A stretch of 37,373 nucleotides of DNA. Origin: a virus. The translations under genes were made by a program, and so were the position numbers. The DNA lies in the IMG/VR virus record IMGVR_UViG_3300046673_000059, positions 1 to 37,373 of that record. One strand, written 5' to 3'. How positions within the stretch are numbered: position 1 is the stretch's first letter; every line of letters begins with the position of its first letter. Shown here in pieces: positions 23,440-31,755 of this stretch. Below the pieces are notes generated by a model. That model had not been told where the DNA came from. It did no database searches and was given only the letters and a program-made list of their open reading frames with translations.

Positions 23440-25540
23440 AAAAACAGCTATCAGCTTTCAGCTATCAGCTTTCAGCGCGCTTCTGGCGGCGATTTGCTGT
23501 GTGAGTGCGGCGGCGCAGGTAGCGGTGTCGCCGTGGAAGAGCCCGCATGTGACCTTCACGGATCAGAATGGCGTGGCGCTGGCGGGGGGGTGCGTCTTTA
23601 CCTATTCCGGAGGCACATCGACGCCGCTGGGCACGTGGACGGACTCCACTGGGGGCACGCTGAACCCTAACCCTGTCATTCTGGATGTGACGGGCAGCGC
23701 AAATATCTGGCTGGGGCCGTATACCTACAAATTTGCTATTTGGAGCTACGGCGGGACAAACTGCGCCAGCGGGGCGCTGCAATGGACCGTGGACATGGTG
23801 CCAGGGAACATCTTCAATAACACGACGGTGACCGGAGGGACGTGGACCGGGGGCACGATTACCGGCGCCACCATCAGTGGCGGAACGATCAGCGGGGCGG
23901 CGATCACCAGCAGCACGGTTGACTCCACGCCGATTGGGCAGACAACGCCGGCGTCGGGAGTGTTCACGAGCTTGGCGGCCAGCTTGAATTCGATGAGCTT
24001 CAGCTCGACGCCAGTGTTTGCGGCCGGCAGCTACGGCTATTTCACGATGACGCTGACCAACAATGTTACCTCGTCAAGCATCACCGGGGGCACGAACGGG
24101 CAACTGATCACCTTCGACCTCTGCCAGAACGGAACGGGCCAGGTGGTAGGAGGCATCACTACTGGATTCACGTTTGCGTGGCCGGCAAATTATACGAACC
24201 CTCCTGTTGTCAATCCAGCCTTGAACGCCTGCACCATCGCGACCGCCTTTTATAGCGGCGGCTTCTGGACCACGGTTTTTACGAGTCAGCAGTTGCTGGT
24301 GGGGAACTTCGATACGGTTCCCTACAGCGCGACGCCGATCTTTCCGGCGGCGAGCTACTCAAACTTCGCCATCACTCTGACTGGGAATGTGACCTCAAGT
24401 ACGCTGACTGGCGGGTTACTCGGCCAGTTGGCGACGATCTATGTTTGTCAAAATGGTACAGGGGGCAATACTTTTATATGGCCAACCAATCTTCTAAATG
24501 CTCCTACGGTCTCCAGCGGCGCGGGAACCTGCACTGGCGTGACAGCGGTTTATAACGGAATAAACTGGACGACGGTGGCCAGTTCCACGGCGAGCATAAC
24601 AACGCCACTGACGGGGAACCTTGATATTATTCCCTTTACGGCAACACCGATTTACTCCACTACCAACTTTAGCGTCTTTGAGATGACGCTTTCAGGGAAC
24701 GTGACATCAAGCACGATTTCCGGAGGGGTGCCAGGACAACTCATTGCGATCATATTGACGCAGGGATCTTCGACGACGACTGCGCCAGCCTCCGCGCCAA
24801 CCAGCACTACATTGACAAGCGGCGGTAATTTGCCGGCCACAACGACTTATTACACAAAATGCAGCTATCTTTTTGGAACTATTGAATCTTTGCCGAGCGC
24901 GGAAAGCAGTAAGATCACAGGCTCCGGATCAACCAATTCGATCCCGTGGACATGCCCTTCCTATGTAGGAGTCACCAGCTATAAGTTTTATATTGGAACC
25001 GGGACCGGAGGAGAGAATTATTATTTTCCCTCTACCAGCAATACCTATATTCAGCAGGATATTCCAAGCAAAGGCACGCCCGGAGTACCTTACACATCAA
25101 GCATCTACACGGTGGTATGGCCTGGAAACTTAATCAGTGCGCCGACTATGTCAACTGGTTATGGGGCGACAACGAGCTTGATTGCCGCATTCGATGGAAC
25201 GAACTGGATCACGCTGGGCAGCACGAGCTTTACCGGAACAACGCAGCATAATGTTATCGCAATCTGGACAGGCACCTCCGGCACATTGGTAGACGACAGC
25301 GAGGGAGGAAGCGGCTATCAAAGCAGCGCTACTAACTGGGGACAGACGATCTATGGAACCTATTATGTTTACTGTTCAACGACAGGCTGGCCAGCTGGAA
25401 GCACACTCGGCCAAAAAATAGTCTGGACAGCGATAGGTATTCCCTACAGCAGCACGCAGTTCACGTATGGAGTCGATAGTCCCACCATAAGCGCGGCAAG
25501 AGGTTCAACGGTAACCGTGACTTGCATGGCGGTGCAATAA
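23411..25540 (+). CDS. Exported tail fibre protein with tandem repeats
   Basis: 709 residues from ATG 23411 (AGGAG upstream). A Sec signal at about 8-35 is partly encoded by a CAGCTAT/CAGCTTT array. About 40-130 is a virion-attachment-type domain (VTFTDQNGVALAGG, TLNPNPVILD, DMVPGN). About 138-165 is a short Thr/Gly repeat (GGTWTGGTITG, then GGTISGAA). Three similar units at about 194-290, 303-390 and 407-605 share PFSATPI-type strands, the NVTSSxxTGG signature and a closing NWTT segment. The third is interrupted at about 452-567 by an inserted FN3-like domain. The C-terminus is a beta domain. Likely a receptor-binding fibre. Confidence 0.75.
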   Translation: MPHMNMRRVRKTAISFQLSAFSALLAAICCVSAAAQVAVSPWKSPHVTFTDQNGVALAGGCVFTYSGGTSTPLGTWTDSTGGTLNPNPVILDVTGSANIWLGPYTYKFAIWSYGGTNCASGALQWTVDMVPGNIFNNTTVTGGTWTGGTITGATISGGTISGAAITSSTVDSTPIGQTTPASGVFTSLAASLNSMSFSSTPVFAAGSYGYFTMTLTNNVTSSSITGGTNGQLITFDLCQNGTGQVVGGITTGFTFAWPANYTNPPVVNPALNACTIATAFYSGGFWTTVFTSQQLLVGNFDTVPYSATPIFPAASYSNFAITLTGNVTSSTLTGGLLGQLATIYVCQNGTGGNTFIWPTNLLNAPTVSSGAGTCTGVTAVYNGINWTTVASSTASITTPLTGNLDIIPFTATPIYSTTNFSVFEMTLSGNVTSSTISGGVPGQLIAIILTQGSSTTTAPASAPTSTTLTSGGNLPATTTYYTKCSYLFGTIESLPSAESSKITGSGSTNSIPWTCPSYVGVTSYKFYIGTGTGGENYYFPSTSNTYIQQDIPSKGTPGVPYTSSIYTVVWPGNLISAPTMSTGYGATTSLIAAFDGTNWITLGSTSFTGTTQHNVIAIWTGTSGTLVDDSEGGSGYQSSATNWGQTIYGTYYVYCSTTGWPAGSTLGQKIVWTAIGIPYSSTQFTYGVDSPTISAARGSTVTVTCMAVQ
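23445..23476 (+). repeat. Heptamer array CAGCTAT/CAGCTTT inside a signal peptide
   Basis: Units CAGCTAT, CAGCTTT, CAGCTAT, CAGCTTT and a partial CAGC run from 23445 to 23476. In the gene frame they encode TAISFQLSAFS, part of the hydrophobic core of the fibre protein's signal peptide. The same unit occurs at 31699-31724. Confidence 0.9.
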
Positions 25541-25650
25541 TGCATTCTTTCAGGATGCTGATTGATCCAGAGGAGATTGAAAAGGCGCTGCGCCCCGTCT
25601 TTGAAAAGAGCCTTGATATTTCCATAGGTTGCGATTGGCTGGTAATATGA
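25540..25650 (+). CDS. Very small coupled protein of 36 residues
   Basis: The start overlaps the fibre stop (TAATG) and the stop overlaps the next start (ATGA). The product has an acidic helix and one Cys. Coupling at both ends is the evidence; the function is unknown. Confidence 0.5.
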   Translation: MHSFRMLIDPEEIEKALRPVFEKSLDISIGCDWLVI

Positions 25651-26126
25651 ATACTCTTCTAATCCCCGGAAATGCTCTGCCACCGGCCAGTGAAGAAACA
25701 ATCAGGAAGATACGCCTAGTGGAAGATAGAATTAGGGAGCATTGTTTTCCTGTTGATATTCAGACGGAGCATATTCTCCATGGTGGGATGTATGCGCGCA
25801 CTGTTCGCCTGGCCGCAAATGTAATCGTCACGAATGTCATCATCAAAGTGCCCACGATGCTGGTTGTGAGCGGAAGTTGCAATCTGCTGGCCGGAGAAGA
25901 ATGGGTTCGGCTAGATGGATATTATGTGATACCCACGTTACCGGGAAGAAAACAAATTGTAGTGACGATCGAAGAAACGGACTTTACGATGCTCTTTCCG
26001 ACTCGCGCCAAAACGGTTGAAGAGGCCGAGGCGCAATTCTCAGATGAGGCGGAAAGCCTTTATTCGCGTACTCAGGGCGATGATCTGTATCTCATAACAG
26101 GAGTTGACCCATGTCTGGAATTTTGA
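25647..26126 (+). CDS. Cupin-like phage protein
   Basis: 159 residues. The block TEHILHGGMYARTVRL, then VTNVIIKVPTMLVVSG and a G-K-Q-x-V segment resemble a cupin-like beta barrel common in podovirus tail regions. The metal ligands are incomplete, so a structural or small-molecule binding role is likelier than catalysis. ATG 25647 overlaps the previous stop, and the end overlaps the next gene by 16 bp. Confidence 0.6.
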   Translation: MNTLLIPGNALPPASEETIRKIRLVEDRIREHCFPVDIQTEHILHGGMYARTVRLAANVIVTNVIIKVPTMLVVSGSCNLLAGEEWVRLDGYYVIPTLPGRKQIVVTIEETDFTMLFPTRAKTVEEAEAQFSDEAESLYSRTQGDDLYLITGVDPCLEF

Positions 26127-27097
26127 TTGCGGGCGGCCTAGCCGCAGCCGGTACTTTGGGCTCCGGATTACTGAAGTCCAGCGCGGCGAAAAAAGCCGCA
26201 TCGACACAGGCTGATGCCGCTACCAAGGCTGCTCAGATGCAGGCCGGGCTTGGTGAGGAATCGCTAGGCGTCGAGGAAAATGAAAATCAACAGAATAACG
26301 CGAATGAGGCTCCCTACCTCCAAAGCGGCGCAAATAGCCTTGCAACGCTTGATTACCTGATGGGAGTGGGAGGATCTTCCTCTGGCGCAACCATACCGGG
26401 GTCTACACTTAGTATTCCAGGGTCTACCGGCTCAGTTTCCATTCCAAGTTATACCTCGCCTTCGGGCACAGCAAATACCGCTCTGGGCGCCTATGGCTCG
26501 CTGATGAAAGGCTATGGAGGCGGCGAATTCCAATCTCCTACCGCTGAGCAAGCCCGCCAGACGCCCGGTTATCAGTTTGCGCTCAATGAGGGTGAAAAAG
26601 CGGTGCAGGCGGGAGCCTCGGCGCAGGGCTCGCTGCTGACTGGGGGAACGCTGAACGCGGAAAACCAGTTTGCGCAGGGAATGGCCGACACTAACTATAA
26701 CACCACCTACAATCAGGCGCTACAAAACTACAACATGAACTACAATACCTGGGCGAACCAGCAAGCGAACCAATTCAATCGCCTTTCCACACTTATCGGA
26801 GGGGGTCAGACCGCGGCGCAGGAATTGGGTTCGACGAACACGGCAACGGCAAATCAGGTTGCGAATACCTTGAGTAATACCGGACAGCAGGTGGGAGCGA
26901 ATATGAATAACGCTGCCGCCGCAACCGCATCCGGCTACGTTGGGAGCGCCAATGCGCTGGGCAGCGGCATCACAGGAGCGACCGGAGGCCTGAGCCAGAT
27001 GATGATGCTGAATCAGCTGATGAATAGCAACGGCTCCGCTAAAAATATGAACAACATGTTCAGTGATTCAGCGAACGCGCTGAATGGAATAGGATAA
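26111..27097 (+). CDS. Ejection-type protein, P22 gp7 position
   Basis: 328 residues with a hydrophobic Gly/Ala-rich N-terminus (about 1-22), then Gln/Ala-rich helices and the SPTAEQARQTPGYQFALNEG block, which I recall in phage DNA-transfer proteins. The last third is Asn/Gln/Ala-rich and low-complexity. It is the first of three consecutive genes of increasing size, as are 7, 20 and 16 in P22. It could insert in the host envelope during DNA delivery. Confidence 0.65.
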   Translation: MSGILIAGGLAAAGTLGSGLLKSSAAKKAASTQADAATKAAQMQAGLGEESLGVEENENQQNNANEAPYLQSGANSLATLDYLMGVGGSSSGATIPGSTLSIPGSTGSVSIPSYTSPSGTANTALGAYGSLMKGYGGGEFQSPTAEQARQTPGYQFALNEGEKAVQAGASAQGSLLTGGTLNAENQFAQGMADTNYNTTYNQALQNYNMNYNTWANQQANQFNRLSTLIGGGQTAAQELGSTNTATANQVANTLSNTGQQVGANMNNAAAATASGYVGSANALGSGITGATGGLSQMMMLNQLMNSNGSAKNMNNMFSDSANALNGIG

Positions 27098-27101
27098 CGC
27101 C

Positions 27102-28880
27102 ATGGCAACCATACCACTTCCCGCGCTTCATACCGAGCCTGTTGCGCCGCCGCCCAACCCACTGCAGATGTATGGGCAGTTAATGGCCATTAAGAACGCG
27201 GAGCAGGAGCTGAGCCAAAGACAGGCGATGGCTCCAATTCAGCAGGAGCAGGCTCAGCAGCAGGTGCAAAGCGGTCAGCTTGATGTCGAGGCAAAGCAGC
27301 GCGCGGCCGCTAACGAGAAGGCTATGAGCGCGACAATGAAGGAATGGGCTGGCGGCGGATCGGCGCATGGCTCAGACGGGAGTGCAACTGGCGGCGCACC
27401 AAGCGAAGCACAGCCCGCAGTGCAACAAACAGGAGCATTTAGCAATCCGGAGACCGGCGAGCAATTGAGCGGCGGCACACCTCTCACTGTGAAAGGTCCA
27501 TCTGGGGCAGGCAAGCAGGGAGCATCTGCAAGAACCACGCCGAGCTACGATGACCTGATTCCGCTGGCCATCAAAAATGGCGCATCTTACTCTACAGTTC
27601 AGGCGCTTCAAGCTCATGTGCTGGATATAAAGGCGAAAGCCTCCACGATTGCGAAGGATGATGCTCAGGCGGGATCAGCCAGAGCTGAAACCATGATCAA
27701 GAACAACGGCATGATCACCGACGCCATGAACGGGGTGATGAGCTTGCCGGACAATCAACTCCAGGTGGGCATTCTCAGGGCCGCGCAGGAATTGTATGGG
27801 AAGGGTATCTTCGACCAGCAGCACCTGCAACTGGCGCAACAAGTTGCGCAACTCGCGCAGACCGATCCGGATGCGGCACGCCATCAACTCAATGTCCAGA
27901 ACATAAGCATGGGGGCGTTTTCAAAGGAGCTGGAGAATGCAGGGAAGCAACTCGGCAATCAAAAAGCGCAAGGGGAGGCGACTTGGCGCGCAGATAACAA
28001 TATGCCGGCGGGAGTCACGCCCGAAGAAATGTCTTTAGCTGCATATCAGAAGGCCAATCCAGGCAAGACGGCGGCGGATTATACGGTGTGGAAGGCTCAC
28101 AACTCGCCTGTGATGATGATGAACAACATGGCGAACGGCATGGCGGGCGGTCCCAATGCTCCGCAAGCGCCAGGCGGCGGCATTGACTGGGGAAAGATCG
28201 CTGGGCATTATGGCATGACGCCCACAGCTTTCGATCAGCAGGCCGAACAGGCTGGGATTGGGAAGTTTCCGCCTATCGGGCGCAGCGCGAACGCTATCGC
28301 GATGAACCGCGACCTGATGAATCGGTATGGCGAACTACACCCCAACGCCTCAATTCCGCAAAACTCCGCTGAATACAAGAGCGCCTCCGCATCGCTGAGC
28401 AAGCTGCAAACAAACTTCTCTCAGGTACAGGCTTTCGAGGGAACGGCGGATAGGAATCTTGACTTGCTGATGCAGGTTGCCGCGAAGATTCCGGATCTTG
28501 GTACGCGCTTCGCAAATATCCCCCTGCGGTCGATCAATGCGCAGATGATTGGCACTGACAATATGGCGGCCTTCAAAACCATATTGAACACAAGTCAGAC
28601 TGAAACTGCGAAGGTGTTGAACTCCGCCAATGCGAGCGGCATCTTGTCTGATAGCGCCCGGCATGAGATGCAAGAGATCATTGACGGAAACCTGCCTTTC
28701 AGCGCACTGGGCGCCTCGCGCAACATAATAAAACAGGAGTTTGGAAACCGCAGTCAAGCCTATCAGGATCAGATCAATTTCCTGCAAAATCAACTGAAGA
28801 GCCCGGGCGGCGGAGGGGCTGGCGCGCAGCAGCAGACGGGAAATAATCCATTCTCATCCTTTGGAGGGAGTACCCACTAA
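27102..28880 (+). CDS. Ejection-type protein, P22 gp20 position
   Basis: 592 residues. The N-terminal 80 residues are Gln/Ala-rich coiled coil. A Gly/Ser linker follows to about 150, then helical regions through to a Gly/Gln-rich end. No enzyme motif is seen. Length and order fit an internal ejection protein (P22 gp20 is about 470). The stop overlaps the next start as TAATG. Confidence 0.6.
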   Translation: MATIPLPALHTEPVAPPPNPLQMYGQLMAIKNAEQELSQRQAMAPIQQEQAQQQVQSGQLDVEAKQRAAANEKAMSATMKEWAGGGSAHGSDGSATGGAPSEAQPAVQQTGAFSNPETGEQLSGGTPLTVKGPSGAGKQGASARTTPSYDDLIPLAIKNGASYSTVQALQAHVLDIKAKASTIAKDDAQAGSARAETMIKNNGMITDAMNGVMSLPDNQLQVGILRAAQELYGKGIFDQQHLQLAQQVAQLAQTDPDAARHQLNVQNISMGAFSKELENAGKQLGNQKAQGEATWRADNNMPAGVTPEEMSLAAYQKANPGKTAADYTVWKAHNSPVMMMNNMANGMAGGPNAPQAPGGGIDWGKIAGHYGMTPTAFDQQAEQAGIGKFPPIGRSANAIAMNRDLMNRYGELHPNASIPQNSAEYKSASASLSKLQTNFSQVQAFEGTADRNLDLLMQVAAKIPDLGTRFANIPLRSINAQMIGTDNMAAFKTILNTSQTETAKVLNSANASGILSDSARHEMQEIIDGNLPFSALGASRNIIKQEFGNRSQAYQDQINFLQNQLKSPGGGGAGAQQQTGNNPFSSFGGSTH

Positions 28881-31081
28881 TGGCTACCACGATGCCCATG
28901 TTGGCCCCGGATGGAACTAGCGGGGAAATCCCTGTCGCACGGATCGGCGATGCGCTTAAGGCCGGATTCAAGCAGGCTGTGGCTATGGTTGCGCCCACCG
29001 GCGAATCAGGCTGGATTCCCAGTGATCAGGTTGAGGCGGCAAAGGCGAAGGGCTTTGACGATTCTCCGCAGACGCTTATCCAGGCGCAGCAGAAGCTCTT
29101 CGCTGCAGGCAACAAAAACGCCGCGCCTGTCTATAACTACCTGGTGCATAGCGGCCACGCAAAGGTGAATGCGCAGGGCGGACTTGAGCCCATGGATCAG
29201 ATGGGTCCGCAGCCAGGCTGGGGCGAGCAGGCGCTGTCTCTGATCAAGCACCCGCTGAACTCGCTGGAAGAGGGCGCGCAACCTGTCTCACGGCCGCGAG
29301 ACGCCAGCGTTGGAGAGATGGCCACGGCGGACGCGAATAACATAGTGGCCGGCGTGACCAATGTTGTCAGGCATCCGGTGCAGACGTCTGAGAGTGTTTT
29401 AGCGCCAGTCGCTGACCTTGTGACGGGTCCGTTTGAGAGTATGGCAGGCGACCCCAACGCCTTCTCTCACATCAAGGAACTGGCAGCCGGTGTGGCTGAC
29501 CTGCTGCAACATCCCTCACCTGAGAAGGCTACTTACGCTCTTGGGCAGGCGATTGCAACGGCGGGATTGATGAAGGGCGTTGGGATAGGCGCCGAAGCCG
29601 GTGCGAGATTGGTGCCAGAGGGTACAGTGCCTGCGGTTGGGCATGCTGTGCGTAGCTTGCTCGCCGGGGACGTGAATGAGCCGATTCCGGGAACTGACGT
29701 GACGCCGGCGGCGCGGTATGCCTCGATGAAGGATATGGGCATCCAGCCGAATGCTGCTGAGGCTACGAACTCGACGCCCCTAAAAATGGCGGAGTGGATG
29801 AATGAGGACAGCCTAACCTCTGCGCAGACCTATGCAAAGGCGCGGGGTAAGAATCTGGAGGCGCTGAACGATTACACGAATAATGTATTGGATAAGATGT
29901 CGCCGAAGGGCGCGGAGGAGGGCGGCGCGGCTGTGCAGCAGGGACTGCGCAACGCGCAGGTAGGCTTGCAGAATGATGCGGCTGAGGGCTTCTCGAAGCT
30001 TGATCGTGCAGTGGGCACCCGTAGGATGTCAGGAGGGACGCTGCAGGAGACCGCGAAAAATATCTATGATGCGAACGCGGATTACTATAAAGCTCACCCT
30101 GAGCTGGTTCCTGGTAACGCATGGAAGATTGTGAAAGACCTGGCCGGAGCGGATAGTGACTTCCAATCACGCCCGATGAGCTTTGGCGAAGTACATCAGC
30201 TCCGGAGTGATCTGCTGGAGCTGGTGCGTAGCAACCCTGACATCGTGACGAACCAGGCCGGCGGCTGGCTGAAGCAACTGGCGCAGGCTGCGGACCAAAC
30301 GATAACCTCTGGAGCAACGGGTCTTTCGCCGGCAGGAACGCAGGTATTCCGGGACGCGAACGAGGCGTGGGCAAACATGAAGGGCACCTATGATAACCCT
30401 TCGCATCCGTTCTATAATGCCGTTCGCACACCGACGCCCTCAAATCTGGTCAAAGGTATCGGGCAGACGCCGGAGATGACGAAGGCGCTCACGGACGCCC
30501 TGGGCCCAGACGGGATGGGACCTATCCAGCGCGGAGTGGCTGAGAACCTGCTGCGCACGACCAAGGAAGGCGGCTATAACTTTAAGACCTTCCAGGGTCA
30601 ATGGAACAAGCTGAAACCCGCATACCGCGATGCGCTGTTTACGCCTGAGCAGCAGCAGCAGCTTGCGGACATTGGCAATGCCGGGACAGTGCTGCATGAT
30701 GACATCAACCCTAGTGGTACTGCACATCTGGGACAGAAGATGGGTGAGATGGGCGAGGCTGGCTCAGCGATCGGCGCAGCGGCTCTGGCGCATCCGCTTC
30801 CCCTGGCCGGAACGGTAGCTTACCATGCAGCGCAGTATGCACTGGGTAAGCTGATGAACGCGCCGACATTTGTGGACTGGCTGATGCGGGAGCGGGTAAC
30901 TCCCGCACTTACAGCGGCGCAAGCGAGTGGTGGTGCATCGACAGGACGGCTGATTCCGGCGGCGGTGGCCAGCGGAGCGATGGGTAGTAGGACCGGACCG
31001 GACGGGCAGCCTAACTTCTACTCGGATGAGTATCTGCGTTCAAAGGCGGCGTTCGATGCCGCACGAAACGCTGCGCAGTAA
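28880..31081 (+). CDS. Ejection-type protein, P22 gp16 position
   Basis: 733 residues, the largest of the three. The N-terminus has a repeated short motif with GESGWIPSDQV, of the kind seen in phage internal proteins. The centre is helical and Ala-rich with a coiled-coil region at about 300-480, followed by a segment of hydrophobic helices (about 620-670). The C-terminus ends in a charged stretch. No lytic domain recognised. Its 3' end is overlapped by a minus-strand gene. Confidence 0.6.
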   Translation: MATTMPMLAPDGTSGEIPVARIGDALKAGFKQAVAMVAPTGESGWIPSDQVEAAKAKGFDDSPQTLIQAQQKLFAAGNKNAAPVYNYLVHSGHAKVNAQGGLEPMDQMGPQPGWGEQALSLIKHPLNSLEEGAQPVSRPRDASVGEMATADANNIVAGVTNVVRHPVQTSESVLAPVADLVTGPFESMAGDPNAFSHIKELAAGVADLLQHPSPEKATYALGQAIATAGLMKGVGIGAEAGARLVPEGTVPAVGHAVRSLLAGDVNEPIPGTDVTPAARYASMKDMGIQPNAAEATNSTPLKMAEWMNEDSLTSAQTYAKARGKNLEALNDYTNNVLDKMSPKGAEEGGAAVQQGLRNAQVGLQNDAAEGFSKLDRAVGTRRMSGGTLQETAKNIYDANADYYKAHPELVPGNAWKIVKDLAGADSDFQSRPMSFGEVHQLRSDLLELVRSNPDIVTNQAGGWLKQLAQAADQTITSGATGLSPAGTQVFRDANEAWANMKGTYDNPSHPFYNAVRTPTPSNLVKGIGQTPEMTKALTDALGPDGMGPIQRGVAENLLRTTKEGGYNFKTFQGQWNKLKPAYRDALFTPEQQQQLADIGNAGTVLHDDINPSGTAHLGQKMGEMGEAGSAIGAAALAHPLPLAGTVAYHAAQYALGKLMNAPTFVDWLMRERVTPALTAAQASGGASTGRLIPAAVASGAMGSRTGPDGQPNFYSDEYLRSKAAFDAARNAAQ

Positions 31082-31223
31082 TCTTCTGCTGGGCAATTTG
31101 TTTAGCCTTTTTGTCTTGACGTCGGAAGTATAGCCAGGCGCACCAGATTGGGATATTGAGAATAACCAATCCTATCGTAATTACCCGGAAGATAAAATCG
31201 AAAATTGCAAGAATCTGATGCAT
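31011..31223 (-). CDS. Small single-helix membrane protein
   Basis: 70 residues on the minus strand with an unusually strong AGGAGGTGA just upstream of the ATG. The N-terminus is hydrophobic (about 4-33: IFDFIFRVITIGLVILNIPI and on), followed by a basic RRQDKKAKQ tail, so it should be an inner-membrane protein with its tail in the cytoplasm. It is the last gene of a three-gene minus-strand run, and lies next to the large ejection-type gene, the position of sieA in P22. It overlaps that gene's 3' end by 71 bp. Confidence 0.65.
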   Translation of the reverse strand: MHQILAIFDFIFRVITIGLVILNIPIWCAWLYFRRQDKKAKQIAQQKITAQRFVRHRTPPLNADTHPSRS

Positions 31224-31226
31224 GGT

Positions 31227-31424
31227 TCACCTCCTAAGGGTGGCGGGTTGGGGCGCAAGGGGCGCGTAGAGGTACTTGTAGGCGGCAATGGTGGCGGCGC
31301 GGAGGGCTGTGGTGCGCTGGAAGTGGACTCCGTGGAGCTTTTCACCCTGCTGGCCCTTGCAGGGGCGGCTGATATTGGCGCGGCAAACGGGGCACGGAAC
31401 CTGGTAATCGCGGCGGGTTTTCAT
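31227..31424 (-). CDS. Small zinc-binding protein
   Basis: 65 residues on the minus strand from ATG at 31424, with AGGAG upstream. C11-x2-C14, C22 and H34 (in a GVHFQR segment) match a known short phage/bacterial zinc-finger pattern with a PCPVC start. The stop lies 3 bp from the next minus-strand start. A regulatory role is possible. Confidence 0.65.
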   Translation of the reverse strand: MKTRRDYQVPCPVCRANISRPCKGQQGEKLHGVHFQRTTALRAATIAAYKYLYAPLAPQPATLRR

Positions 31425-31449
31425 GGGTTTTTCTCCTATTGAGAGTATT

Positions 31450-31653
31450 TCACGATTGCGCTGTTGTGTCAAGAGGAAATCTACGAGTTTTGCGCTTGGC
31501 TGCCGGGAGCTGGTGGGCTGGGCAGGCGGCGCGGCGCTCGCGGGCGGAGCAGAGTTTGCCGCATTTGGGGCAGTTGGACATGACTTTCGGGTGGCCTTTG
31601 AAGGTTTTACGCATGGCGGCCAGGGCGGCGCCGGGGCTGAGGGTTTTTCTCAT
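31450..31653 (-). CDS. Small basic zinc-binding protein, first of the minus-strand cassette
   Basis: 67 residues with C28-x2-C31, C35, C44 and H47 and a basic surround, likely a zinc-binding DNA or RNA contact protein. ATG 31653 is exactly where the predicted promoter would start transcription, so the message could be leaderless; no ribosome binding site is visible. ATG codons at residues 14 and 25 are alternatives. Confidence 0.55.
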   Translation of the reverse strand: MRKTLSPGAALAAMRKTFKGHPKVMSNCPKCGKLCSARERRAACPAHQLPAAKRKTRRFPLDTTAQS

Positions 31654-31659
31654 GCCGTC

Positions 31660-31688
31660 ATATTAGCGCAGATGTGCGATAGAAGCAA
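31660..31688 (-). promoter_or_regulatory. Sigma70-like promoter for the minus-strand cassette
   Basis: On the minus strand TTGCTT (31688-31683) and TAATAT (31665-31660) are separated by 17 bp. Counting from the -10 box, +1 falls on base 31653, the A of the first ATG. Confidence 0.6.
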
Positions 31689-31698
31689 GTTTTGAAAC

Positions 31699-31724
31699 CA
31701 GCTTTCAGCTGTCAGCTTTCAGCT
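31699..31724 (+). repeat. Heptamer array CAGCTTT (3.7 units) before the tailspike gene
   Basis: Units CAGCTTT, CAGCTGT, CAGCTTT and a partial CAGCT. It sits between the divergent minus-strand promoter and the tailspike-type start at 31756. The unit is the same as at 23445-23476. Confidence 0.9.
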
Positions 31725-31755
31725 AAAACAAAACCGACGAACGAGGGTAAAGATC

